64,000 nt of DNA from Planctomycetota bacterium (GTDB taxonomy: Bacteria; Planctomycetota; UBA11346). The notes beneath the pieces are model-generated. The model saw only the letters and a list, made by a program, of their open reading frames with translations, searched no databases and had not been told where the DNA came from. The stretch covers positions 1-64,000 of the forward strand of contig JANQLF010000116.1 of NCBI GenBank assembly GCA_028280785.1. The letters are read 5' to 3'. Below, one piece after another: positions 24,770 to 32,732 of this stretch. The number at the start of each line of letters is the position of its first letter. Position 1 is the first letter of the stretch. The translations under genes were made by a program, and so were the position numbers.

Positions 24770-27196
24770 ATGAGTAAGTCGACACCGCTCACTGGACAAA
24801 ACCAAAAACATATAGCATTCCGATCTAAATATGGATTAGTAGCTGGTTTAGCAGCGATAACAGCTGTGCCGGCAACAGCTGCTGTTGAAATAACTGTAGA
24901 TACGAGCAGCGACGTGGTGAGCGCCACTGATGGTGTGACGAGTTTGCGTGAGGCCATTAATATGGCTAACAAGTCGCTGTCTTCTGATGTCATCATTAAT
25001 CTGCCTGCAGGTGACTATGAATTAGAAGGTTCTGACAACGAGGATGGCAATGCCTCGGGTGACTTGGACGTACTGAGTCATGGCAATAAGACCGTGACGA
25101 TTCGTGGTGCCGGTAGATATGCGACCTATATAGATGGTAATTCATCAGATCGTATTTTTGATTTTGCTGCAGGCGGTAACTACGTCATTGAGAAGTTAAC
25201 CCTGTCTAGTGGTTATGTAGAAGGTTCAGACGGAAGCGATGGTAGCAGTAATTATCTCGATACCTCTGGCGGAGTTTCTAAATTATTATATGGCGAAGAT
25301 GGTGGTGATGGTGGTGATGCCTATGGAGGCGCAATTCACCTCGCGGGTGGTAATTTAATTGTTCGCGACGTTGCTTTTAGTTCTTGCTATGCTGAAGGTG
25401 GAGACGCTGGTGATGGTTATGAAGCGCTGTCTTGGTTTCAAGTATATGGTGGTAATGGCGGTGACGGTGGTAACGCAGCAGGTGGGGCAATTTACGCTGA
25501 CATCGGTTCAACAGGTTCAATTTATTTAAGTAATGTTTCATTTTATTCAAACTACGCCACTGGCGGTGTTGGTGGTGATGGTGGTTCTGCCTATTATGGT
25601 GTAGGTCAAGCAGAAGGCGGCGATGGTGGTGATGGTGGTATGGCAGTGGGCGGTTCACTCTATATAGAGGGTACTGGCGCAATTACAGTTAAACATATTT
25701 ATGCTGAATCCGTTGGTGCCTATGGTAGTTCAGGTGGTGATGGAGAGACGGGCTATACCGCTGGATCAGTTGAAGGCGGTGATGGTGGCGATGGTGGATC
25801 GGCAATTGGTGGCTTTGCCTATATTGATCATAAGGGTAGTAGTGCCACAAATAATATAGCACTTTTTTCAGATGTGAATGTTTCCTCGGTATATGTTTAT
25901 GGTGGTGATGGCGGTTCCGGTGGCTCAGCAGAAAATTTTGATTATACAGGCGAAGGCGGTAATGGTGGTGATGGTGGTAACGTAGCCGGTGGTGCCATGT
26001 ATGTTGATAATCCACAATTTTTCCACTTAGGTAATTCAAGCACAGGCGATTATACCAGCTTTAGTTATATATATGCCTATGCAGGTGATGGTGGTTCCGG
26101 TGGTGATGCTAGTAATTTTTATGGAGCAGCATCTTTCTCAGGTGGTGGATCAGGCGGTGACGGCGGTGACGGTGGTGACGCATTTGGCGGAGCCATGTAT
26201 ATCAACAATGCCGATGGTTACGCCCAAATTACCAACCATTATTTCTATGTGAGCAATATTTCTGCAGGTGATGGTGGTTCCGGTGGTGATGCCTATGTAT
26301 CAAATACAGGTACTAGTGGGGGAACCGGTGGTGATGGTGGTGACGGTGGATATGTAATCGGTGGTGCACTCTACATTGAAAACATGGATAAATACACCGA
26401 AACACATCTAGGGTCGGGGGTTTCAGCTAGCGTTTGGAGTGCAAGCTCTGGATCAGGTGGTAGCCCAGGTTCTGGTGGTTGGGGTTCTGGAACCACTGGC
26501 TCAAGTGGTTCGACAACCGGTGCTTATGCTACACATTATTTTGACAGTCCAGGGACAAGCACCTTTAGCTCTGCAAGTATTGGTAATCAAGCTTGGAAAG
26601 AGCAGGGGACAACAGCAGCAGTAAGCCAAGTTTTTAATTTTGGTATTGATTTACCATTGAAGAATATCGAAGTCATGCTCTATGATTCTAACGGTAAAAT
26701 TGTGGGAAGAACCAGGACGGATAATGGTGGTGAATACTACTTCTACACTGGCTATACTGGCGATGCTCAAATGAAATTTGAAGTTGGTAATCAAACTCCA
26801 TTGGCTGAAGGTGCTGGTGCGAGTGCAAGCACTGACAGTGATAATGATATCGAAATCTCATCATCTGGATTAACAGAAACATTTACCATAAGTGGTAATG
26901 ATTTGTCAATTGACGCAGGTTTTGCCGATGCAGCTCCAAAACCAGAGTCATTTGATTTAACGGTGCACGGAACGGTACCCAACGCGTATGATGCGTTAGA
27001 CGTTTTAGTTAATGGGTCATTTATTGATACTTTAAATGGTGTCAATTCAGGTGGCACAGGTTTAAGATCATTTACAATTTCTGTAACGCTGCCACCAAAT
27101 ACAGAATATGTTGATATTCAGGCTCGTGACACCTCTGATGATAGTACGACAACTCGTCGTGTTTATGTCAGAGAAGTTCAATCAGGAGGTAACTAA
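24770..27196 (+). CDS. large secreted Gly/Asp-rich repeat protein with CSLREA-like N-terminus (paralogue 1)
   Basis: An 808-residue protein starting at ATG 24770 with AAAGGA upstream. A long N-terminal export signal (KYGLVAGLAAITAVPATAA) leads to a domain like the CSLREA module of parallel beta-helix proteins (ATDGVTSLREAINMAN, VIINLPAGDYELEG, VTIRGAGRYATYIDG). Residues about 140-590 repeat blocks of GGDGGDGG-type runs alternating with GGAIYAD/GGAMYID coils, as expected for a right-handed beta-helix with Gly/Asp loops that could bind calcium. Then follow an SdrD/carboxypeptidase-regulatory-like beta sandwich (KNIEVMLYDSNGKIVGRTRTD, GEYYFYTGY) and a second C-terminal beta domain (SFDLTVHGTVPNAYD). 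No known sorting tag is seen. It is about 70% similar by eye to the gene at 27738. Confidence 0.85.
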   Translation: MSKSTPLTGQNQKHIAFRSKYGLVAGLAAITAVPATAAVEITVDTSSDVVSATDGVTSLREAINMANKSLSSDVIINLPAGDYELEGSDNEDGNASGDLDVLSHGNKTVTIRGAGRYATYIDGNSSDRIFDFAAGGNYVIEKLTLSSGYVEGSDGSDGSSNYLDTSGGVSKLLYGEDGGDGGDAYGGAIHLAGGNLIVRDVAFSSCYAEGGDAGDGYEALSWFQVYGGNGGDGGNAAGGAIYADIGSTGSIYLSNVSFYSNYATGGVGGDGGSAYYGVGQAEGGDGGDGGMAVGGSLYIEGTGAITVKHIYAESVGAYGSSGGDGETGYTAGSVEGGDGGDGGSAIGGFAYIDHKGSSATNNIALFSDVNVSSVYVYGGDGGSGGSAENFDYTGEGGNGGDGGNVAGGAMYVDNPQFFHLGNSSTGDYTSFSYIYAYAGDGGSGGDASNFYGAASFSGGGSGGDGGDGGDAFGGAMYINNADGYAQITNHYFYVSNISAGDGGSGGDAYVSNTGTSGGTGGDGGDGGYVIGGALYIENMDKYTETHLGSGVSASVWSASSGSGGSPGSGGWGSGTTGSSGSTTGAYATHYFDSPGTSTFSSASIGNQAWKEQGTTAAVSQVFNFGIDLPLKNIEVMLYDSNGKIVGRTRTDNGGEYYFYTGYTGDAQMKFEVGNQTPLAEGAGASASTDSDNDIEISSSGLTETFTISGNDLSIDAGFADAAPKPESFDLTVHGTVPNAYDALDVLVNGSFIDTLNGVNSGGTGLRSFTISVTLPPNTEYVDIQARDTSDDSTTTRRVYVREVQSGGN

Positions 27197-27198
27197 GC

Positions 27199-27612
27199 AT
27201 GCATAAGCTTAAGACTATAACTTTTATTGCTGTAATTAGCCTTGCCTTGATTGGTTGTGGCGGTGGTGGCGGATCCTCATCAGGAGGTGGTAGTGGTAGC
27301 TCATCTTCGTCTCCTACACCAGTTACTCCTAGTGTTATGACTATCACAGGCGTCGAGCTGATTGTGAATACAGATGAGGCAGTTACCGGTGTTGGTACTG
27401 GTTATGACAATGACGGGTCTACTTTATCGACCTTAGCAGATGAAGATTCGACTGTTGATACTGATACAGAAATTATCTGGGACGCTGATGGTACTGATTT
27501 ACCAACCGACCCAGGCGGTGATTCGGGCGAAGAGCTCAACATGGACGTTGAATTAACAGATGGAGATAGCAATTCGACGATCGTTGAAGTCATCGTAGCG
27601 ACTGAGCTGTAA
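27199..27612 (+). CDS. small Gly/Ser-rich lipoprotein
   Basis: A 137-residue lipoprotein starting 2 bases after paralogue 1. It has a signal peptide, the lipobox ALIGC, a GGGGGSSSGGGSGSSSSS tether, and an acidic beta-rich tail (DNDGSTLSTLADEDSTVDTDTEI). Its Shine-Dalgarno site AGGAGGT is encoded by the last codons (SGGN) of paralogue 1, so the two are in one operon. It may hold the giant protein at the surface. Family unknown. A terminator follows at once. Confidence 0.8.
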   Translation: MHKLKTITFIAVISLALIGCGGGGGSSSGGGSGSSSSSPTPVTPSVMTITGVELIVNTDEAVTGVGTGYDNDGSTLSTLADEDSTVDTDTEIIWDADGTDLPTDPGGDSGEELNMDVELTDGDSNSTIVEVIVATEL

Positions 27613-27634
27613 TCGAATATAGAAATTATATCAT

Positions 27635-27662
27635 AAAGCCCGGCTTTTTAGCTGGGCTTTTT
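27635..27662 (+). terminator. intrinsic terminator after the lipoprotein gene
   Basis: AAAGCCCGGC, loop TTTTTA, GCTGGGCTTT (one G-U pair), then a T-run. It separates the operon of paralogue 1 from paralogue 2. Confidence 0.9.
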
Positions 27663-27737
27663 AATTGGCTTTTGTTATTTCAATAGAATTATACACCACA
27701 ACGCTATTGCTCTTTAGATGCGAAACGAGGTATTGGT

Positions 27738-30149
27738 ATGACTCAAAAAACACCACTCACTGGCTGTAATCAAAAGCACTTGGATTTTAGAATAAGATAT
27801 GGGCTTGTTGCAGGTCTTGCGGCCATTACGGCTGTACCAGCAACGGCAGCCGTCGAGATAAACGTTGATACTAGTAGTGACGTAGTTAGTGCAACCGATG
27901 GTGTGACGAGTCTGCGAGAAGCAATAAATCAAGCGAACAAGGCACTTTCATCAGATGTTATCATTAATCTGCCGGCAGGTACATATGAGTTGGAAGGTGC
28001 AGATCATGAGGATGGTAATGCTTCGGGTGACCTCGATGTTTTTAGTCACGGAAATAAAACCGTAACGATACGGGGTGCAGGCCGATTAGCGACAGTAATT
28101 GATGGTAATTCATCAGATCGCATATTCGACTTAGCCGCAGGTGGCAATTACGTTATTGAAAAAATGTTGCTCTATCGTGGTTACGTTGCAGGGTCATCTG
28201 GTTCAGATGGCACAAGTAATTACCTCGATACGTCAGGTGGAATTTCTAAATTATTATATGGCGAAGATGGTGGCGATGGTGGTGATGCGTATGGCGGGGC
28301 TATTCATTTAGCTGGCGGACATTTAAAGATTCATGACGTTTTCTTTTCCTCGTGTGCTGTAGAGGGAGGAGATGGGGGATCAGGTGCAAGTGCTGTTTCC
28401 TGGTTTCAAGTTTATGCGGGCGATGGTGGTAATGGCGGTAATGCGGCTGGTGGCGCAATTTATGCAGATATTGGTTCAACAGGTTCGATTAGTCTTAGCC
28501 AAGTTGATTTTACTAATATTTATGCTTATGCAGGGACTGGAGGCTCAGGTGGCTTTGCAAATGATGGTATAGGTTTTGCGCAAGCAGGTGATGGTGGTAA
28601 CGGAGGTAACGCAATTGGTGGTGCGCTTTTTATTGAAGGTACTGGGCGAATTGCCGTGCAACATATTAATGCGCAAACCTGCGGTGCATATGGCGGCTTA
28701 GGTGGTCATGGGTCTTCGGCACTTTCCGCGGGCACGGTAGAAGGTGGTGATGGTGGTGATGGTGGTGATGCAATCGGAGGTTTTGCTTACGTTGACCATA
28801 AAGGCAGCATTGCTTCAAATCACACAGCGCTTTTTTCTGATTTTTTTATGAGTTCAGTCTATGCCTCAGCTGGCGATGGTGGTAATGCTGGTGATGGTGA
28901 TCATTTTACAGTTGGTATGGGTGGTGATGGTGGTAACGGTGGTGAAGCAGCAGGTCCTTCTATTTATGTCGACAATGCTCAGTTTTTTCATTTAGGTAAT
29001 TCTAGTGAGGTCGACTATACCAGTTTTAGCTATATGTATGCGTACGGTGGTGATGGAGGATTTGGTGGTGATGCTTCAGAATCTTTAGTTGGCTCTGCAT
29101 CAGGCTGGGGAGAAGGTGGTGATGGAGGATTTGGTGGTGATGCTTATGGAGGTATGTACATTGATAATACAAATGGTTATGCCCAAGTTACTAATCATAA
29201 AATCTGGAGAAACTTTATTTATGGCGGCGTAGGCGGGGATGGTGGTAGCGCATTTGTAAATAATACATTTATTACCGTTGGCCAAGGTGGTAACGGTGGT
29301 GATGGTGGAACAATTTATGCTGCGGGTATGTATATAGAAAATATGGATAGGTATACAGAAGTTGATTTTGGCACTTCTGTAACTGGAAGTGTTTGGGGAT
29401 TAAGTGCAGGTTTGGGTGGCGTGGCAGGTAGTGGTGGTTGGAATGTAGGATCCACCGGATCTACAGGAGCTACCTTTTCTGGTACGACGTATTGGTTTGG
29501 CAGCCCATCAACCCATATTTTTAGCTCTGCTAGTGTCGGTAATCAAGCATGGAAAGAACAGGGTACTACCGCAGCAGTTAGTCAGATTTACAATTCCGGT
29601 GTAGATTTACCAATGAAAAATATTGAAGTGGTTCTTTATGACGCTACAGGAAAAATTGTAGGGAAAACAAGAACTGATGATAATGGTGAATATTATTTTT
29701 ACACAGGGTACTCTGGATCTGCTCAAATAAAATTTGATGTAGAAAATCAAACACCACTAGGTGAAGGCGCAGGTGCGAGTGCAAACACAAATAATGACAA
29801 TGATATTGAAATTACATCTTCAGGTTTAACAGAAATTTTCACCATTAGTGGTGATGACCTTACGATTGATGCCGGCTTTTCAGATGCGGCACCAAATGCG
29901 GAAAGTTTTGATTTAACTGTTCATGGTACGGTTCCAAATGCATATTCAGCAGTGTATATTCGTGTAAATGGTAGTGCATCTAGTTCTCTTGGTGGGGCGA
30001 ATTCTGGCGGTGCTGGCTTAAGAAATTTTACAGTTTCGGCTACCATACCACCAGATCTAGGATTTGTAGATTTAGTTGCTGAAACGCCAGCAGATGTTTC
30101 CACGATTCGGCGTGTTTATGTTAGAGAAGTCGAGTCGGGAGGGAATTAG
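27738..30149 (+). CDS. large secreted Gly/Asp-rich repeat protein (paralogue 2)
   Basis: An 803-residue tandem paralogue of the 24770 gene with the same plan: export signal (RYGLVAGLAAITAVPATAA), CSLREA-like domain, long Gly/Asp-rich beta-helix region (GEDGGDGGDAYGGAIHLAGG), SdrD-like domain (GKIVGKTRTDDNGEYYFYTGY) and C-terminal beta domain ending VYVREVESGGN. GAGG lies 7 bases before the ATG. Divergence is greatest in the loops of the repeat region; the N-terminal, SdrD-like and C-terminal domains are nearly identical. The Trp-bearing spots SWFQVY, GSVWG, GGWN and NQAWKEQGTTAAV are kept in both copies. A halogenase gene follows after 52 bases. Confidence 0.85.
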   Translation: MTQKTPLTGCNQKHLDFRIRYGLVAGLAAITAVPATAAVEINVDTSSDVVSATDGVTSLREAINQANKALSSDVIINLPAGTYELEGADHEDGNASGDLDVFSHGNKTVTIRGAGRLATVIDGNSSDRIFDLAAGGNYVIEKMLLYRGYVAGSSGSDGTSNYLDTSGGISKLLYGEDGGDGGDAYGGAIHLAGGHLKIHDVFFSSCAVEGGDGGSGASAVSWFQVYAGDGGNGGNAAGGAIYADIGSTGSISLSQVDFTNIYAYAGTGGSGGFANDGIGFAQAGDGGNGGNAIGGALFIEGTGRIAVQHINAQTCGAYGGLGGHGSSALSAGTVEGGDGGDGGDAIGGFAYVDHKGSIASNHTALFSDFFMSSVYASAGDGGNAGDGDHFTVGMGGDGGNGGEAAGPSIYVDNAQFFHLGNSSEVDYTSFSYMYAYGGDGGFGGDASESLVGSASGWGEGGDGGFGGDAYGGMYIDNTNGYAQVTNHKIWRNFIYGGVGGDGGSAFVNNTFITVGQGGNGGDGGTIYAAGMYIENMDRYTEVDFGTSVTGSVWGLSAGLGGVAGSGGWNVGSTGSTGATFSGTTYWFGSPSTHIFSSASVGNQAWKEQGTTAAVSQIYNSGVDLPMKNIEVVLYDATGKIVGKTRTDDNGEYYFYTGYSGSAQIKFDVENQTPLGEGAGASANTNNDNDIEITSSGLTEIFTISGDDLTIDAGFSDAAPNAESFDLTVHGTVPNAYSAVYIRVNGSASSSLGGANSGGAGLRNFTVSATIPPDLGFVDLVAETPADVSTIRRVYVREVESGGN

Positions 30150-30201
30150 ATATATACAAAAAAATTGTTGTCATTAATTCTAGCGTTGCGTATTCTAAAT
30201 T

Positions 30202-31725
30202 TTGATTGGGAAATTATTGGCTCAAGATAATCAGATAAATAATATAGTAATAGTTGGTGGTGGGACCTCAGGTTGGATTAGCGCTGCGTTGTTATCGCAA
30301 GTTCTAGGTAAAAACCTTAATATTACCTTGGTGGAATCTGATCAGATAGCTACCATAGGTGTGGGTGAGGCTACTATCCCACCATTAATGCGATTAAATA
30401 AAATTCTTGATCTTGATGAATCAAACTTTGTATCCAGTACACAAGGAAGTTTCAAGCTTGGAATTGATTTCGTGAACTGGAAGCGTATTGGTGAACGCTA
30501 TATGCACACTTTTGGGAAAGTAGGTGTCGACTCAAAATTTTGTGATTTTCCAAGCTTATGGCGAAGAAGTTTGGCCGAGGGGAGGAGTAGTGATTTTTGG
30601 GATTATTCATTTCATTATCAAGTAGCCAGGCAGAACAAGTTTACGAAATTACCAAAAAATTTAAAAAGCATATTAGGTAAATTGCCCTATGCATATCATT
30701 TCGATGCGTCTCTTTATGCCAAGCTTTTAAAGACTTATTCAGAGGATCGCGGTGTTAAACGCATAGAGGGAATAATTGAGGACGTCAATAAGACTAAAGA
30801 GGGTTTTATTTCCTCTGTGCGCCTGGAAAACAATCAAGAAATAAAAGGTGACTTTTTTATAGATTGTTCGGGGATTCGGTCGCTGTTGTTAGGGAAAGCT
30901 TTGAATGTTGAGTTCGAAGATTGGGGAGAGTGGTTGCCGTGTGACAGTGCCCTCGCAGTGCAAACTAAGAATATACATGCACCACCGCCATATACGGTAT
31001 CCACGGCATTGCCCTGTGGCTGGCAATGGCGCATTCCTTTGCAGCATCGTACTGGTAATGGTCTCGTATATAGCAGTTGTTATTGGGATGTTGAAGAGGC
31101 AACAAAAGTGCTCTTGGAAAATGTTGAAGGTGAGCCAATTAATGAACCGCGGCTTATAAAGTTTAGAACTGGTATGCGCAAGGAACAATGGAAAAACAAT
31201 TGTGTAGGAATTGGTCTGGCTGGCGGTTTTATCGAGCCATTGGAATCAACAAGTATACACTTTATCCAGAGAGCTGTGTTGAAATTAATTAATAAATTTC
31301 CTCGCAATGGCATCAAACAAGCAGAAATAAATAGGTTTAATAGAGAACTCCACGACGAATACTATAATGTGCGTGATTTTATAATATTGCATTATCATCT
31401 CAATGAGCGGGATGAAGAGTTTTGGGTTAAATGCCGAGAAATGGATATTCCGGAAACATTAAAGGAAAAAATTGACATTTTTCACGAATGCGGAAAAAAT
31501 TTTGCTGACTCAGAAATGTTGTTTTCGCCTAGTAGCTGGTATCAGGTTATGGTGGGGCAGGGTTTAATGCCTAAAGATTACCATCCATTTGCGGACACCT
31601 TTACCGAAGAGCAAATGGAAAATAGGCTATTGAGAATTAAGAGTGCTATTGAGTTGCAGGTTTCTAAAATGTCAAGCCATGCCGAATTCATACAGAAATT
31701 TTGCCCTGCTAGGCCACCAGAATAA
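30202..31725 (+). CDS. flavin-dependent tryptophan halogenase family protein
   Basis: A 507-residue FAD/NADH-reduced-flavin enzyme homologous to PrnA/RebH. It shows the flavin motif VGGGTSGW at 18-25, GEATIPP at 55-61, the catalytic Lys region (GSFKLGIDFVNW, K85), the halogenase motif WQWRIP near 273, and the catalytic Glu block EPLESTSIHFIQ near 344. All key residues are kept, so it is predicted active. No ATG fits the 5' end. The track start is TTG 30202; TTG 30217 with GGGA upstream is an alternative. No flavin reductase or secondary-metabolite genes lie next to it. Its neighbours are the two Gly/Asp-rich secreted proteins. Confidence 0.9.
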   Translation: MIGKLLAQDNQINNIVIVGGGTSGWISAALLSQVLGKNLNITLVESDQIATIGVGEATIPPLMRLNKILDLDESNFVSSTQGSFKLGIDFVNWKRIGERYMHTFGKVGVDSKFCDFPSLWRRSLAEGRSSDFWDYSFHYQVARQNKFTKLPKNLKSILGKLPYAYHFDASLYAKLLKTYSEDRGVKRIEGIIEDVNKTKEGFISSVRLENNQEIKGDFFIDCSGIRSLLLGKALNVEFEDWGEWLPCDSALAVQTKNIHAPPPYTVSTALPCGWQWRIPLQHRTGNGLVYSSCYWDVEEATKVLLENVEGEPINEPRLIKFRTGMRKEQWKNNCVGIGLAGGFIEPLESTSIHFIQRAVLKLINKFPRNGIKQAEINRFNRELHDEYYNVRDFIILHYHLNERDEEFWVKCREMDIPETLKEKIDIFHECGKNFADSEMLFSPSSWYQVMVGQGLMPKDYHPFADTFTEEQMENRLLRIKSAIELQVSKMSSHAEFIQKFCPARPPE

Positions 31726-31770
31726 CTTTGTGTAGTTGAGAAGACTATACAGGGGGAGAGTTAAATTTAT

Positions 31771-32640
31771 CTAAGTTTTATAATTCAGTTGTTCAATTAA
31801 TAGCGAAGCGACTTCTTTAAATTCATTTATTAATTCAGTGGGGTCATTTTTAAATCCAACACCATATTTTGCCACCATTCCATAGAAATGTTTGCGATTG
31901 GCCTGGATAAAGCGCATATGACCAGCGCCTTCATTCACTTCTTGTTCAATAATTTTCAAATTTCCGTGTGCGTGAACAATTTTGACTTTGTCTTTGACAA
32001 TGTTTGGAACTCCATAACGCAGGTTGTATTCCGGCCATAGAGCCAAGATTCTGAGATTAGAATAGTAAAGACTCACGCGAAATGCGGCTTGATCCATTTG
32101 ATAGTTTTTGACATTTACACCAAGTTTATGTAAACGTACCCACTCCGAAAAAAAGTGCCTTGTATCATCACTTCGTTTATAGGACATCACCCCGCCATTA
32201 TATTCAGTAAAGCACGCAGGAACTGGTGGGAAAACTTTGTCTAATCCAGACTCGATAACTTTTATGTGGATGCGCTGAGGCGCGGGCATCGCCGCAATGT
32301 CGAATTGATCAAGGCAATCAAATAACTCATCGATTCTATCGGTAATCAAAGTGTCGCCATCTAAATAAAGTATGCGGTCAAAGCGCATGGATGTTAAGGC
32401 TTTAAATTTGGGGCTACGCCAGTGTTCAAAGTCATTGTGAGCTTCTACCACATCAAAGAATTTGTTTAAGTCTGTTAGCTGGCTAGCCTTTTGGAAAGTT
32501 TCTTGATCAATATGTAGGTCAATTGGTAGCTCTGGCATGTGTTGTCTCGCTGAAACAGCTGAGACCAATGTCTCGAGTAACCATGGTAATCCTGATGCAC
32601 CATAAACTATTCCTCGATCTAAACTTTTCCCGTTAGTCAT
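31771..32640 (-). CDS. glycosyltransferase, GT-A fold (GT8-like)
   Basis: A 289-residue nucleotide-sugar transferase with the start IVYGASGLPWLLETLVSAVS, the metal-binding DxD at LYLDGDTLI (94-96), EYNGGVMSYKRSDDT, and the QMDQAAF block near 188 that positions donor and acceptor in GT8-like enzymes. It ends KIVHAHG. Donor and acceptor are unknown. The gene is convergent with the halogenase gene. No glycan biosynthesis cluster is nearby. Confidence 0.8.
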   Translation of the reverse strand: MTNGKSLDRGIVYGASGLPWLLETLVSAVSARQHMPELPIDLHIDQETFQKASQLTDLNKFFDVVEAHNDFEHWRSPKFKALTSMRFDRILYLDGDTLITDRIDELFDCLDQFDIAAMPAPQRIHIKVIESGLDKVFPPVPACFTEYNGGVMSYKRSDDTRHFFSEWVRLHKLGVNVKNYQMDQAAFRVSLYYSNLRILALWPEYNLRYGVPNIVKDKVKIVHAHGNLKIIEQEVNEGAGHMRFIQANRKHFYGMVAKYGVGFKNDPTELINEFKEVASLLIEQLNYKT

Positions 32641-32732
32641 GGATTTAAATGTTTCCTGTATGCTTAATTGAGACTACGATACAGTCTAGACATGGGTTAA
32701 TGACCGCAAGCCTATCAAATGAATAATCGCTA

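Noticed and set aside
25377-26039. Two minus-strand ORFs with long His-rich proteins
   Set aside because: They are the antisense reading of GGTGATGGTGGT repeats (Gly-Asp becomes His) within the giant secreted protein gene; no start signals or family match.
25300-26400. CRISPR-like tandem repeats
   Set aside because: The repeats are codon-periodic Gly/Asp coding sequence without uniform spacers.
24770-30149. Resemblance to mycobacterial PE_PGRS proteins
   Set aside because: The Gly runs are similar in composition, but the N-terminal PE domain is missing and the head is CSLREA-like; the likeness is probably convergent.
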